From NCBI GenBank assembly GCA_013397845.1, contig VZTG01006696.1, positions 1-64,000 on the forward strand: DNA of 64,000 nt, in the 5' to 3' direction. Origin of the DNA: Melanocharis versteri (Eukaryota > Chordata > Aves > Passeriformes > Melanocharitidae). The notes below the pieces were generated by a model that saw only the letters and a program-made list of their open reading frames with translations, was not told the DNA's origin and did no database searches. Position numbers and translations under genes: made by a program. Positions 38,708 to 52,000 of the stretch are shown piece after piece. The number at the start of each line of letters is the position of its first letter. The first letter of the stretch is position 1.

Positions 38708-41162
38708 CTGAAATGGCAAAAGCTGACCACAGTTATCAGCTATGCCTGGTACTGAGAGCATTGCAGCAAAACCCAGACTTCAGTTGCTCAACAAGCAAAT
38801 TACTTCCTGCTTTTAAAAGAGTATTTCTGGACTCAAAAATATATAGAATAATGATAAGTATTCAAAAATCTTAGAAAGATGTATAAAAGCTTAAAGAAAA
38901 ATATATAATCCATAGACAAAACAATCATTTTGTCCAGTACAAAAAACGATGCCCAAGGCAGGGGGGGAAATCACCCATGTTTGACCATTTGGAAATCAGG
39001 ATATTGGCTTTGTCCAAAACAGACTGGTTAGGATGAATCTATGATTTCCACTACTGTAGCTACCCATCTTGTCTTTTTTTATGTGCTGTGCAGTCTATCA
39101 AGATTCAGCTAAGTACATACTTTTGTCTGGTAACTCCAGTGAGGATAGGATTGGAAGACAAAGACAGGAGCTTAATTTTTTTAATTACTCTCTGGTGCAT
39201 ATCAAACAAGTGTCCCAATTATACTCAATCTATTTGTACCATCTGTGACCCACAAACATCTGTGTTTCCACAAAGGTGCACAGGTACATCTCAAGCAGAC
39301 AGACTCATTCTTGTACTGTGGGGTCCAAGGTGAAGTAGGAAGTAAAAAAAAGGTGATGTCACAAAAGTATCAGCAAAGCAACATTTATGCTTGAGATAGG
39401 CAACTGCTAAAAACCTGGAACAACCTTCTGTTAGTATTACTGAAAAAAACAAAAGCAGCCAAACAAAACCCATTCCCCCATCTCAACTAGTTTAACAATA
39501 AGGTTACAAGATGTACCCTCAGCCAGTGCCAGAGACTGAATGTGATTATTCAGGTGACAACTTCCAGCTCCAGGTCAATAGTCTGAGCCATCCCCTCAGT
39601 GTCCTGAATGTCTCTGGGACAAAGAAGATTAATTCTGGAAGCACATTTGGCAACTCACTCAGCACAGGTTGTGCCACAGCTGCTCTCTGCACAGTTTTGT
39701 CACTGAAACTGGGAGATGCCCACACAGCTCTCTCCAGTGCTCTCCAGCATGACGAGCCAGCCACGCTCCCTGCAGCTGCCACAACCACGCCAGGGCTAAC
39801 CTGCACCGGTGTTCAGAGCACAGGCACTACAAACAGGATGGCCACAACCACATCCTGGACATCTGTACTCTCCCCTTGCTAGCCCATCTCCATAATGTGC
39901 TCTACCATCAGTCTTGAGCTCCCATTACTAAGCCCTGTTTTATTTAACTGCTTATAGCAGAGATCAGAAAGGAAAAAATCCCTGTAGGGAGTATTACTAA
40001 TTTAGTGAAATCCTGCAGGGGCTCAAAAAATCTGCACTAAAATGAAGCATGCCCTGGAGTTTTCAAAAGACTAGCAGAGTTTGAGAGAAAACAGGTATTC
40101 CCAAGCTGTCACTGCTTTTCTTTGCAGAGATCCAGCCATGTGGAAAAATGCAACATTTTGATTTGTGAATCTGATCCAATTTTTTTAACTGGGCTGCTGT
40201 TCAAAGTAATGTATTAAAGAACTTCCTCACTTCAAATTATTTTCCCATTTTAGCTTTCTGGAAGTAGATGCTCTCCACTGACCAGATTTGTTATTTTGGT
40301 TATTCACTATTTCCAAAAGTAATGACATGTTATTCATTTAAGGGTCTCAGTTCTCACTATTATGCAGTCATGATTAAATCAGTCAATCATTGATGTGAAC
40401 CTGAAAACCTCAATCTTATTTTTAAAATGCTGTTCCCAACTGCAGTGTATGCAGTTTTTAGTGTGTTACAGGACATTGCATTGAAGTATTGCAGAATTTA
40501 GCCAGAAGCTTTTTGGCACAGAGCCTCTCTCACCTCCTGCCCTCTTCCTGGATTAGGCATATTTCCTGGATGATCATTAGGCACACATAACTAATCTCAG
40601 TAACCATCTATCAAGAACTGAAAGAACTGAGCTAGCTGATATGCATAGATCACTTCATAAATCAGACCAGTCTCAAAGGCATTGCTTGCAGAGCAGTTTT
40701 AGAAAATACATCCTGAGTAGTTACACGTGGCTTTTAGAAGCTAATGCAGTATTTACAAAACTGAACTAAAAAGACTAACAGCTTCACTTTGTGCATCAAA
40801 ATGCTAAAAACTGGCACATCAGTTCTCAATATAACAGCCTAAAAAAAAAGCCACTTCACAGGAGCTAAACTCTGAAGTTCCAGATGACATTATGACATCA
40901 CTTGAAGGCCAAGCCCGGGATCACAGAATACAGAAGCACAAGTCCCTTCTGCCCTACCCAAAGATCAGGGACTTGGAAAGTTGTTCAGATATCTTCTGAG
41001 ACTTCCAAGAGCACCTAGCCCAGTTTCATACTTAAAGGAAAAAAAAAAGGATTTTAAGATCCTACCCTGTTTCAGCACATCTGAAATATCTGCTAGCAAA
41101 TATCAGCTTCAGTGACCTGTACTGTGTAAGACCAACTTCTGGTCTCACAGCTAAAAGCTGAA
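38708..41162. other. Gene-free sequence
   Basis: A less AT-rich patch at 39500-39890 has open frames of 123 (plus) and 86 (minus) codons, neither recognised. Otherwise nothing. Confidence 0.6.
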
Positions 41163-41756
41163 TTGAGTATTGATATATGCTTCTGTCCAAACAGGTGGCA
41201 GACAACCACACACTATTTTTCAGCATGGTCCAGCCATGCAGAGTCTGAGGGTGTGAGCACCTATCTGGTGCAGAGAAAGCCTGTCTATTATTTTTTATTG
41301 ATTTTCACTGTATGTAACACGGACAGAGATCATACTGAAGAACAATTGCATGTCAGAAGCAATACAGACTCAAATCCTAGCATTCACCCTAGAAACCTCA
41401 GACGAGATCAGAATACCTGTTCAGGAAACGGCCTCAGCAGACTTCCCCATGTAACTTCAGAAGTCTCAGCTCATGGGAGCTCTGCCGTGTTCTGGGACAG
41501 CAGCTCATGTGAGGATATACTTTGTATTTGTAGCAACACAGCTTTAAAAGACACTAAGTTAATGTACTGGGGATTTATGTACCTCCACAAAAAGCCAGGA
41601 CTGAAAGCAGAAAGAAGCAATGATGGTCCAAAACACTTGTGTTTTTCCCAAAGTCTAAACCTGCAACTCAGCTATGATTTCCCTGAGGAGGTAATATCAT
41701 GTTTGCACTGCAAGTTTTGTCAAGAAGATATAAGTGATGGTTACGCAACAGTGTGA
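41163..41756 (+). other. Longest open frame in the window, 197 codons, ATG-poor
   Basis: This frame stays open for about 198 codons but has no ATG until 41562, so an intact single-exon protein would be only 64 residues. The peptide matches nothing I know. It could be a decayed coding sequence, an internal exon, or a chance run in a locally less AT-rich patch. Confidence 0.12.
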
Positions 41757-44458
41757 GAAACTGTTCTAATCTACCTGATGCCTTTAAAATTGCTTCCTCT
41801 GCAGCCAGCCTCCACGACAGAAATAAACACTGTTGCCACAACCACGAAGGAAAAAAAAAAGTGCTGCAGCAATAGTTACAGAGGGTTGAAAATCGTTTTG
41901 AAGGTCCCAAAGCTCTGTCCCATGGCCAGAGCTGCTCTTCAGGCTCTGTGTAGGAGCCACAGACTACTGCCCACAGCCCAGGACAGCCCACTTGCTCTGT
42001 ACTGCTCACACTACAAACAGGGTAAGGTGAGAGAACTGGTGCTTCATAAACTGTCTGCTTTCATGCTGAGCAGGCAAAGGAAGAGCTTGCTTCGTACTTA
42101 AGGAAACAACAAAATTTGGTGTTATTAAGTTAACAAGGTTAACTACGCTTTCAGTGAGCCACTGTCTAACTTCTTATAAAACACAGCAAAAAAAAATAAC
42201 CAGAACAAGAGAACTCTCTTCTTCAGAATGGCATTGTGCGATTTTATACTTTCAGATTAAAGAGGCACATTGCTAGAGACATAAAATACATTAACACAGC
42301 CATAAAACCCTTTTTCTGCTTGTACCTCTAAACCTTTCTCTGGGTTTAAAAATGGAGGACTCCTTTGTTTTGAGCACATTTCCTCTGCATTTTGTAAGGT
42401 GGGGGCTCCCTCTTGCTTGAGAAGGTTCCCTTTCTATAAAGTTAAACAATGAGTTTGGAAAAGTTTTGATTGATAATAGCTTACATATGGTGCTACAGAA
42501 AAGGAGTCTATTTTAAGTATCCTTCTTCTCCGAGAAGGGATTCTAAAGAGGCACCATGTGTTCCAAACTTGCTGGCAACACTTGAGCCTGCTCTCAAAGC
42601 CTGCCTCTGGAACTGCTCCCTGGCTTGTGATGGAAACCATAATCCTAAGAGTGGTGGAAGTACATTTTATTTCCTATGCTCGTGAGGCTTCGAGAATACG
42701 GCAGTACCGGTGTGTAACACATGCCATTCTGGAGGGGATTCCTAAGCAACATTCACGCACTGCTCTCAGGTGTATGAATACAGAGCCACAGATGTACTTC
42801 TTCCACACATAAACCCAGAAAAAAGGAAGAGACACTTGGTTGTCTACTTTCCTACCTAGTGCATGCATTTAAAAAATTTATTTGGAATACATTATTACAA
42901 GGAAATACATTTTAGCTAAAGAGACATTTTGCAATCTATTTGACCCAACTATCAGAGAAATGAAACTGCATGAAACCTTTTCTATTAAGATGAGTCTTCA
43001 GGTCTTTCTCACTTTTCATCAAGATCTAATCCTAAAACATAATGTTAAGGGCACCAGACATGGTGGCTTTCAGATGAGAAGCTTGTGTTTCTGGCCATAA
43101 TCAAGAATTCCACGAATTTTTCTTTCAGCAAATAATAGGCAGGAAGGACATAGTGACCTTGCAACATTCAACCTGCATCAAGAGCTGTCTGCCAACTTAA
43201 ACCTTGCCTATGATTTCTGTGATTACATTTCCTTTTCTAAACAGTTGCATTGCTTTGTGTAACCGTTTAGGATATTATTCACAGAAGGGTGAAATAATCC
43301 CTATCAACTTTTGTGATTACAAAACTTGCCAAGAACGAAGTAAGATTATCCTCATAAAATTTTGTAAGAAAAGAAGTACTAGCTTATAGTCATTTAAAAA
43401 CACTTTTGTAATGTCTACATCTATGACAAGTCACTTGGAACAAAACTGAAAAACATGCAGAAGAGTGTTTTTGCTTATGAATTCTCTGAATTAAATATGC
43501 TTTCTATAAATACATTATCAATATTGTTCATGTACAAAACCATTTGATCATGGTAACAAGACTCCTAACAATTAGCTGTCATCTGTGATACGTCACTCAA
43601 TAATGCAGATCATAGTGTTTCTGTTCTCTGGGTATCTGCAACTTTGTATAATGGAAGCAGAGCTATGCATACAAAGAGTTAAACTTTAAAACATTATCTG
43701 AGTTACACATTTCCATTTTCAGTATAAGCTGAGAGGTAAGAAAGCACTAAAAAAAAAGTTGCCTGCTTTACTCACCCCAAAAGGCTTTTGACATAATGAT
43801 CATCAAATGTCAGAGGTTCATAGGATGACTTTCACTGTGATGGAAAAAGGTGGTGGTTATCAAAACAGCAAACTATGTTGCCTGGTTTTGGTTAAACTAC
43901 TTCAGTGCTTGCATACTTCTTCCTAGCAGCAGCATGAATTAACTACCATCTAACTTCATAAATATACAAGGCCAAAGTTATCTCTAAGGTACAACAAAGA
44001 TTATTTTGGTCTAAATTAAAACCACCTGAATTTTAATGCAAAATAATGAAAGTGTCACGTGCAAATCCACTCACCCAAAGTTCAATATTTTTGAAATTTC
44101 AAGTCAAAGACCATACTGGAGCCTTCTGTCTGACTCAAAGAAATGGTTTATTAAGGATATTAACTTCATTGACCTCATAATGCAAGAAAGTAAGTGAACA
44201 AAACAACTTGGCATTGGGCAGTTCATAATGTCAACACCACTGTTCACATCTGTAACTAGAGACATTCATGTTCCTCAGGCTTTTAAGTGATGGGTGACTG
44301 TACAGTATTCAGCTTGGCAGAAGGGCAACCTTCAGCTTTACATCATCATTCTGTGCAATTAATCTTGGCATTGTGAAGGACTGTGAGATTGATGTCTCCC
44401 TGCCAAGTACTGTCATCTTAGAGATATTTAACATCGTGATATTGTTCTCACCCTTGTG

Positions 44459-44493
44459 AGAGCTTGTCTTGGTTAAACCCAAGACAGAGCTCT
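44459..44493. repeat. Near-perfect inverted repeat (hairpin)
   Basis: The arm AGAGCTTGTCTTGG pairs with CCAAGACAGAGCTCT, apart from a one-base bulge, around the 6-base loop TTAAAC. No terminator role is expected in this type of genome; it may be a remnant of a mobile element end. Confidence 0.6.
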
Positions 44494-46160
44494 TCCTTGT
44501 CCCTTAGTAAAGCTTCCCTTTTCCCTTGTGGCACAAAGGTATTTTGCAGATGCAGGCAATATCCAAGCGCCCACCCACAACTCCTTTCCCCTGATACTTC
44601 TAGCTCCAGGAACAGTGTTTTCTAGAAAGGCAATTCATCTCCCTGGAAGAAAACAAGGAGTGGATAAATGCTACCACCAGGGAGCATTTCCCACTCTTCA
44701 TAAACAGTCAATTCTAGCTAGTGCATGTAGACTAACAAAATGCAACTGCTAAGGAAAAACATTTGCTTTCCATACATAAACAATAAAAACTTTCCAAAAC
44801 TGTCTTTCAAGATTGTCTTTCTTCTTCAGCCTGAGCCAATGCATTCTAATCCCAGGGAGTTGTCTGCCTCAAGTGATGTTGCACTGTTTCTTGCAGCATT
44901 CTGCAGTTTCCTTTTCTATGAGCTATGCTTATCACATCCTGTGCTTCATCATGTTTCCAGGAAAGGTTCTCTAGCACAAGCCAGTTTCTCTGAGGCCCTG
45001 TTGCTCCATTCCTTTCCTCTGCTGCTTCATCACGTGAAGGAAGTACAATCACCTCAGGGAGGAGAGATACACCATGGCTGTTCTGCCACCCTTTATTACA
45101 AGCTAGACAAGCCCAGCTGGTAGAGAGGCCAGAAGAGAGTCTGGGTCTTGCAGAACTTGAAACTTCACATGTCAAAACCTAGGACTGCAACTGACTGACA
45201 GCTTCAAACCAACACTCCCATCCACTGCTTCTCTGCAACATCCTTCCCAAAACATTTTAAATGCATAATGTCCAGGTAATTAATGTACATAGAAACCTCC
45301 TATGGCCGCCTTGCAGAAAATTGGGGGTTTTATTTTTTAAGGAAATAAAGACAGTAAGGTAGCTTTTGAAGAGAGACACCAAACAGGTTTGCCAACTGAA
45401 AGTTCACTTGTAACTGAGAGAGCACACGGAGCTCCACACAGAGATGTTTACTTACTCAGGCAGCCAGGAGCACAGCGTTATGGTCATCAAGATAACCCCC
45501 TTCCACATCTTCTAACAGTCATGTTAACCAACAGTAACATGCCTAACAATTTGATCCCAGTCACTTTAAGCTATTCAAAATAGACAATTTTTCAGTTTGG
45601 AGCCTGGCTCTTTCAGTCAAAACTCAAGAAGTGCTGACAAATTCCAGGTAACAGACTGGCTGAGGGTTAGGAATTTATTCTTAAAAATTCCCTAGATTAC
45701 TTGTTAATTCCGCCAAACTTCCACAGATGTAGGCAAGCATATATACACATGTGAGTAGAAGTAAAGCACACAGATTGTATTCTAGGGCAGGAACTAAGGT
45801 GGTCAAGAAGATTTCCCGTTTATTGAAAAAAAGTGATCCAGTTTCATTGTGTAGCTACTTCTTTGTCTAGTGAGAAGTAAATTCTCTAATCGTCACAAAA
45901 AGTGTAATACTCTAGACAGAGAAATACAAACTGGGTTAAGTTAAATACAAAGGCATCCTTTTTTTCAATTGCACACACATCAAACATCCTGAGGAACAGT
46001 TTGCCATACAACAACACCCTTCTACACTCCTTTCTTCCTACCAGAAAAAGTAATGGTTGGGTGCTGATCTTAGTTATACTCAAAGGACTATTATGAATTC
46101 TGGCCTTGCATTATGGAAGATGCAGTTTAAGTAAATAGTAGGGAGTTTTGTTAATAGTTG

Positions 46161-46188
46161 TTTATATTTATATATATAAAATATACAT
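46161..46188. repeat. TA-rich simple repeat
   Basis: A short TATATTTATATATATAAAAT tract, low complexity. Confidence 0.55.
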
Positions 46189-49037
46189 TGAAGTGGAATA
46201 CTGAGAGACTGTCAATGTTCCCAGTGCATTAAAATTCTCCTGAGTTGGAAGGATGAGAAATGCTTTCCCTTCCTAAGACTGAAAAATGCACGCAGGGTAA
46301 ACTACTTTCAGTACTGTAGAACAGAAAAGGTGGAAAAGTTTAAGCCTTGGGAGGCAGCAACCTGTAGAGTTGCATTTAAATTGTTTTGACTCACAAAGTA
46401 TAGTTTGGGAAAGAATGTCACCACCTCCTTGAAGCAATGTATGTGCCACTTAGGAAGAGAATCTCAGATGCCAACGCACAGCTGAAAAGATCTAAGGATG
46501 TTTTTTTGGTTTCCACAGGCAGGGCTGGTCAGCTGGCTCATGCTTGTGTATTGTCCTCATCTGCAAACACCAGTAAACCCTGCTATCAATGCCTGGGATT
46601 ATCATCATGTCTTACATGGATCCTAAACCCTGATTTCCTACAAGCATATGAACTGGGGACAGTCTTAGGGGCACTGGAAGATACACTCCTGGTCTTCAGT
46701 ATCACAGAGAAAAGTTTCCAAAAATGTGCCTTTAATGAGCATATAAACTCAGAAAGTCAGAATAAAACAAACCAAAAGCAGTCAGATCTCAGAGTTTAGT
46801 TCATTCAACAAATATTAAGCCACTGCTGTAATTTTTGACTGTATTCAGGAATACTGGATCAAAACAACCACAAAAAACTAAGGGGGAAGATGAGTATGTA
46901 ATTCCAGGATGCCAGCAGCTATGCAGGTGATGGTCTGCTGTAACAAGACTCCTTTGGGGACAGGAGGATGCCTAAGCACTGGCTCAACCGCAGAGACCAG
47001 GCTCCACGAGGGAGAACTGCTGCTGAAAGAAGGCAACCCAGTACTGCAGGGCTGATCACATGCAGAGATACAATAAAAGTGGTTTCTCGCACCTTCACAA
47101 CGCTCGCAACTGCTGAGCCAGGGCAACATCTGAGCAAAGAATCCAATAACCTCTGAGCGTTTGTACTTCTCTGGAAGCTCAGCCCAGCAGAGTTTTTTAA
47201 AAATTAAAAACAATGAAGAAGTAATAGAGGGAATAGGTAGCCAGAGGCAGGGGAAGGAGGATGAGTAAACCCTTCTTTGCCCACAATAAAACTGTTTTTC
47301 AGCAAGCTGCACTTGAGAGCACTGTAGAGAGTGCTGCTACGTGAGGATCCTGGGGAGAGGCAGCACACACTGCAGCACTGCTCCCTACGAGGGCGAGCAG
47401 GGTGAGGTTTTATCACTCCTGGCTATTTTCTCCTTCCTCTAAGAGGCACAGCTGTTAACCAGATATATGAAGCAGGAAGTACTTCTACTTTCCTTTTCTA
47501 GTGCTTTGGGAACAGTTAATGAGAAGTCTGGGTCAGAGCTTATAAATAATATGAAACTTAAAGTAAGCTAACAAATTCCTGCAGGAGAAAGCTTTCAAGA
47601 GAGTAAGTGCTGTGTTTCTTTTTTTTTGGAAAATAGTACAGTACACAGTTTGATTGCTGAACCAAAGTACTCTGTGTGTTGAATGGCAATTCAAGCTCTG
47701 CCTCTTTTTATCAACGTCCTTCATGTGCTTTTCCCTTCCCCTCATCCTGGCTGGCAGGAAGGCCTGACTATAGCCCTCTGCATATCCCAGGAAACTGTTA
47801 AATAATTAAGAGAATGATAATGTAAAAAAATAAGCCACTGATGCTTAAGTCTTAGATCAATATTAGAACAGGAAGCTTTAGTCTAGTGTATAGGTCAGGG
47901 CAGTATTTGAAATACAAACACTGGACAACTTGGTTCATGGAGAGGGCTGGCTCAGAGAGCTCTGCTGCTCTGAGGAAAGCAGGATACAGCTGCTCTGTGC
48001 TGTAGATACAGCTCTGCTCCAGGCTGCTCCCCACAGAACACCAGAGAGACTATTTTACTGCTCCAAGACCACGATAGGGTAGAACAGGCCAGGCTTCATG
48101 CAAAGCTGGGGCTTGGACTGCACTCAGCGAAAAGAGGAAAACCATTGCTCCTGCTCTGAGACAAAAGCCACATGGACAGTAAGGCTCAAAAACATGCTCC
48201 TAGCAGTACTTAAGAAAACTTGTTAAAAGCTGAGGCTCAGATCTATAAAAGGAATCTAAAACAGGAATTATAAAGTATGCAACGTGACAGGCGCTGTGGT
48301 CATAATTTTGATCCAAAAAACCCAAACAAACAAAAAGCTGAACCCTACAGAAACAACAAATTCTTAGAAATCCACAGAACTTAAAAAGCAAGAGTGAAAC
48401 TCTGTAATCCCTGGTACTTCTATGGAATATTTGGTAGGACTGAGGCTAGTACACGCAGCAGCACCTTACCTTGTTGAGTGCCCAGGCTCATCAGTGAATT
48501 GCAGCCTATTCTGAAGCACATTGAAATAAAGGAGTCATTTATAAGACTGAACAAGTTTTGAGTCTGACTTCAGTGAATGGTATTAAGCAGTTGCATTGCT
48601 GAAGTCACTGCAAAACTCTGGGTACTGAGATCTTTGGAAACAGAGTCCCCAGGCCTCAAACAAGCGAAATGCACACTTTAAAAGCACAAATACCAGCAGG
48701 GAGGCTCTGACCCCACAGAAACTGTATTAGCCTGAGACTGGAGAACTGTATTCTCTCATTGATTGGAGAAACAAGTGAACCTGGATATATTCAAGAACTC
48801 CTCCACCCACCCCCATTTCCATCCGTAAATGGACACAATAAAATGCTCTGAAAGCTGCATGCAAAACAGGTTTTTCATTTCTCAGTGGTTTAGGAAGACC
48901 AGTTACCATGGCTGGCTTATAGGGCAGACATACATAAACATTTCTGTACAAACACAACACCTTTTTAGGGGTGATATATATCTTAGGTGTTCATACCTTA
49001 TCCTCACTGCAAATACACTAAAGAGTGCATGACACAC

Positions 49038-49080
49038 ACTGTTAAACCACTCTCTGTGATTTAAACTGTGGTTAAACAGT
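49038..49080. repeat. Inverted repeat with 13-bp arms
   Basis: ACTGTTAAACCAC and GTGGTTAAACAGT pair with one mismatch across a 17-base spacer. Could be a small non-autonomous DNA transposon remnant or chance. Confidence 0.5.
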
Positions 49081-52000
49081 CATACCCAGGAAAACGTGAA
49101 GCTGTGTAGCAAGCAAAAAGGACAATTGCTCTCATTACACCTGAGAACTAAGCATAAGGAAGATGAGCAAAATTGAAACAATACTTTAAACACCAGGATT
49201 ATTGTGCCACCATGTCATATATTTACATGTGCTTTCTGCCCCCTCTGAAGTGCTTACGCGTTATGCCACATGGAGACTTACTTTGGTACCTTTTATTTAA
49301 AAAACTGCCTAAGGATGCCCACACACAGCTCTACAGAGCATGGTTTAATAATTTGGGCAGTACCATCTCAGTGCCTGAAGAAACTCCATGCAGCACAGTC
49401 TGCTCTTTCCTGGGAAGACAAAACAAAACAAATCCCTATCTCTCATCAGTACTCTCTGACCAAGGACAGTATTTCTACATTTCCAAAGTGACTTTTCTTC
49501 CACATTTATTTGGTTTCGCTTGTTTGCATTGGTAGAAATCACTATTAAGAATGTTAGGATGGAATACAGCATTGAGAATAACAGGATGGGAATAATGGAA
49601 AGCTATTCAAGTAAATGATAATAACCATGCTACATTTAATCCCCTAACATACAGTGTATTCTTTTTAGGAATTTTGATCTGCATTTAGGGCCAGACATTC
49701 AAATACCTACTGAAAAGACAATCTTTCTAGACAATTTCTAGGGGGAAAAACAAAAACAGAAGAGGAGAAAGTGAAGCATGGAAAACGCAGAAGCTAAAAC
49801 TCAAAATCAGAGCTGTTTCACAAACTAAGAAGCATAAGAAATTAATCCAAGTTAAGCTGATAAAGCAGACTGTAGGACTAACGTGCAAGTGTTTGATGCA
49901 TACCAGAGAACCTTGAAAGAGAAAAGGCACGTGAATAAAATATGATTCAATAAAATAAATCTTGCTGAAATGACAGGATTTTAATTATGTGCAACTTCAG
50001 ACCTGTGAATATGAAACAGGAAGCACCTCAGGCATTTAAGGCTCTGATGGCAGAAGTTACAAATTTATTCAGTGATTTACTTTATGAAACATGAAGTTGG
50101 ATGCAGCATTTGGAAAAATATGAAAAAAAAATCATTACCAGCAAACCCAAACCAAAACATAGAAACCAATACACAAGCAAACCCACAAAGACCATTTATT
50201 CAGATGTGGTCTCCATCAATAATCAGGACTACCAGTTTAAGAATAACTGAAGTGACAGCATAAAGCCACTTCCCTGAGATACCTGTGTGTTCCAAACAGC
50301 TGTGACATCAGCACAGACACTGCAATAGTTCTGTCAAAACTCCATAAAGAAATGCAACAGAAAGGCGGGCAAGAAAAAACAAAATATGTGAAAGTGCATA
50401 TGTGGATTTCAAAACAGTCTTGTTCAGGACTAACCCGGGAACACAAGAGCTCATACACTTGGGAGAGGAATGTATATCTGGATAAAGGCTCCAAAATAGT
50501 TCCCAAATCATTCAGGAAGAAAGCAAGAATGGTAAAACAATTATATATGGTGATGTTCACAAAGAAAACAGGAAATATAGTCCACTGGGGAGAAATATAG
50601 AAGACTACTAAAACAGGCAGCCTGCTGTGAATGCAAACGTGAAATTAAAAGAGAAGGGAAAGTGATTCAAAACTCCCCCACAACAGCTCTTACAAACCAC
50701 AAAGCCCAGCAAACCAGCTAAGAAGCAAGCAGGCAACACTATGTATCTAAATGAATCCTTCTAAAATCCTCTTTGCTTTGTAGCTCATTCTACACCCAAA
50801 TGGTACAGGGAGGGTTTTGTAAGTAAATGTCTAGTGAAAGTTCAAGAAAAATTTAAGCAAAAAGGAAAAGATCATGTAAATATAAGTTAAAGGGTCACTG
50901 TTTTAGTAAAGCAGCAGGGAAGCTAAAGCACACAATTAGGTCTTTGGTGCTCAAACAATTGGCTGGATTAGTGCTTGAATGGACACAGAAATTTTACGTA
51001 TCAAATAAACTGTATTGTGAGTTGGGGTATCAATTTACATATGAAGAATATGACTAGAGATCAGTGCAGGAGGGGGTACACAACTGTGACAGGGTACACT
51101 GGCCTATTTTCAGAATCACTGGCATCTAGACAGGCCTTGACTTCAAGTGACACAGCTCTGCCTGTCCCAGCAGAGACATGCAGACAGGCAGCAAGATAAG
51201 AGCTCATGAAAATCTGAGTACAGGAAACTAAAGCTGGCCTTTCTCTGGCATTTTTTGAATGTCTGAATCAGCAAATCTTTTTTTAAGTAGCTTTGGGCAT
51301 AATCTTTGAAACACAGATTTTATCTTTTTCCTGGGCACAGGATGAAAGAAATAACCATTTAATGCACCATAAAGAAAGCAAAAGGAACAAGAAAGAAGGG
51401 AAGAGCATACTGAATATAGTAGAAAGAGTAGGAATGCACAAGGTTAAAAACAAGGGAAAAACAAACCTGTGGTGGTAATGTGTGATTGTACAAAAGAACC
51501 CCAGCTAAACAAGGAAAGAAATGCCTACTAGTCATACACAGGGTCAAAGATAATGCTGGGGAGAAATCTCAAATATTCTTTGCTACTATGCTTGACAGAA
51601 GAAATGAGATCCTGCAAACTAAGCTTGAGAATTCCTAAGTATGAAATTAGAGGAAATAATTCCAACACATTGGATAAATACAGCAGGCTCATCTGCAGCA
51701 GCATGCTCAGCTCTGGTTAGGCTGTTAGAGACACTGAGATTTTTGAGTAAAGACAATCAAATGATTCTGAGACTGCAATGGGATTAATGCATCTGTGAAT
51801 GAGTGTCACCAGCTCATCTTCTCAATTCCCACCGCTAGATCTGCAAGAAGGTTAGGAAAGAAGAGGGATGTGTGACAGTAAATAAATAAAAAAGTCACAA
51901 AGGCCATTTGACTGCAGACTAAATGCATCAGACAGTCTCATGACAAGGCACTGACTACTGCTAGAAAGAAGTAATCCCTGGTTCTTGCAAGTGAAGGTTT

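Noticed and set aside
39511..39882. 123-codon plus-strand frame rich in Ser and Thr
   Set aside because: Low-complexity composition, an antisense frame in the same place, and no recognisable motif.
46878..47312. 144-codon minus-strand frame and slightly raised CpG
   Set aside because: No known domain. The CpG count is too low for an island. Possibly an old LTR, but no diagnostic motif was found.
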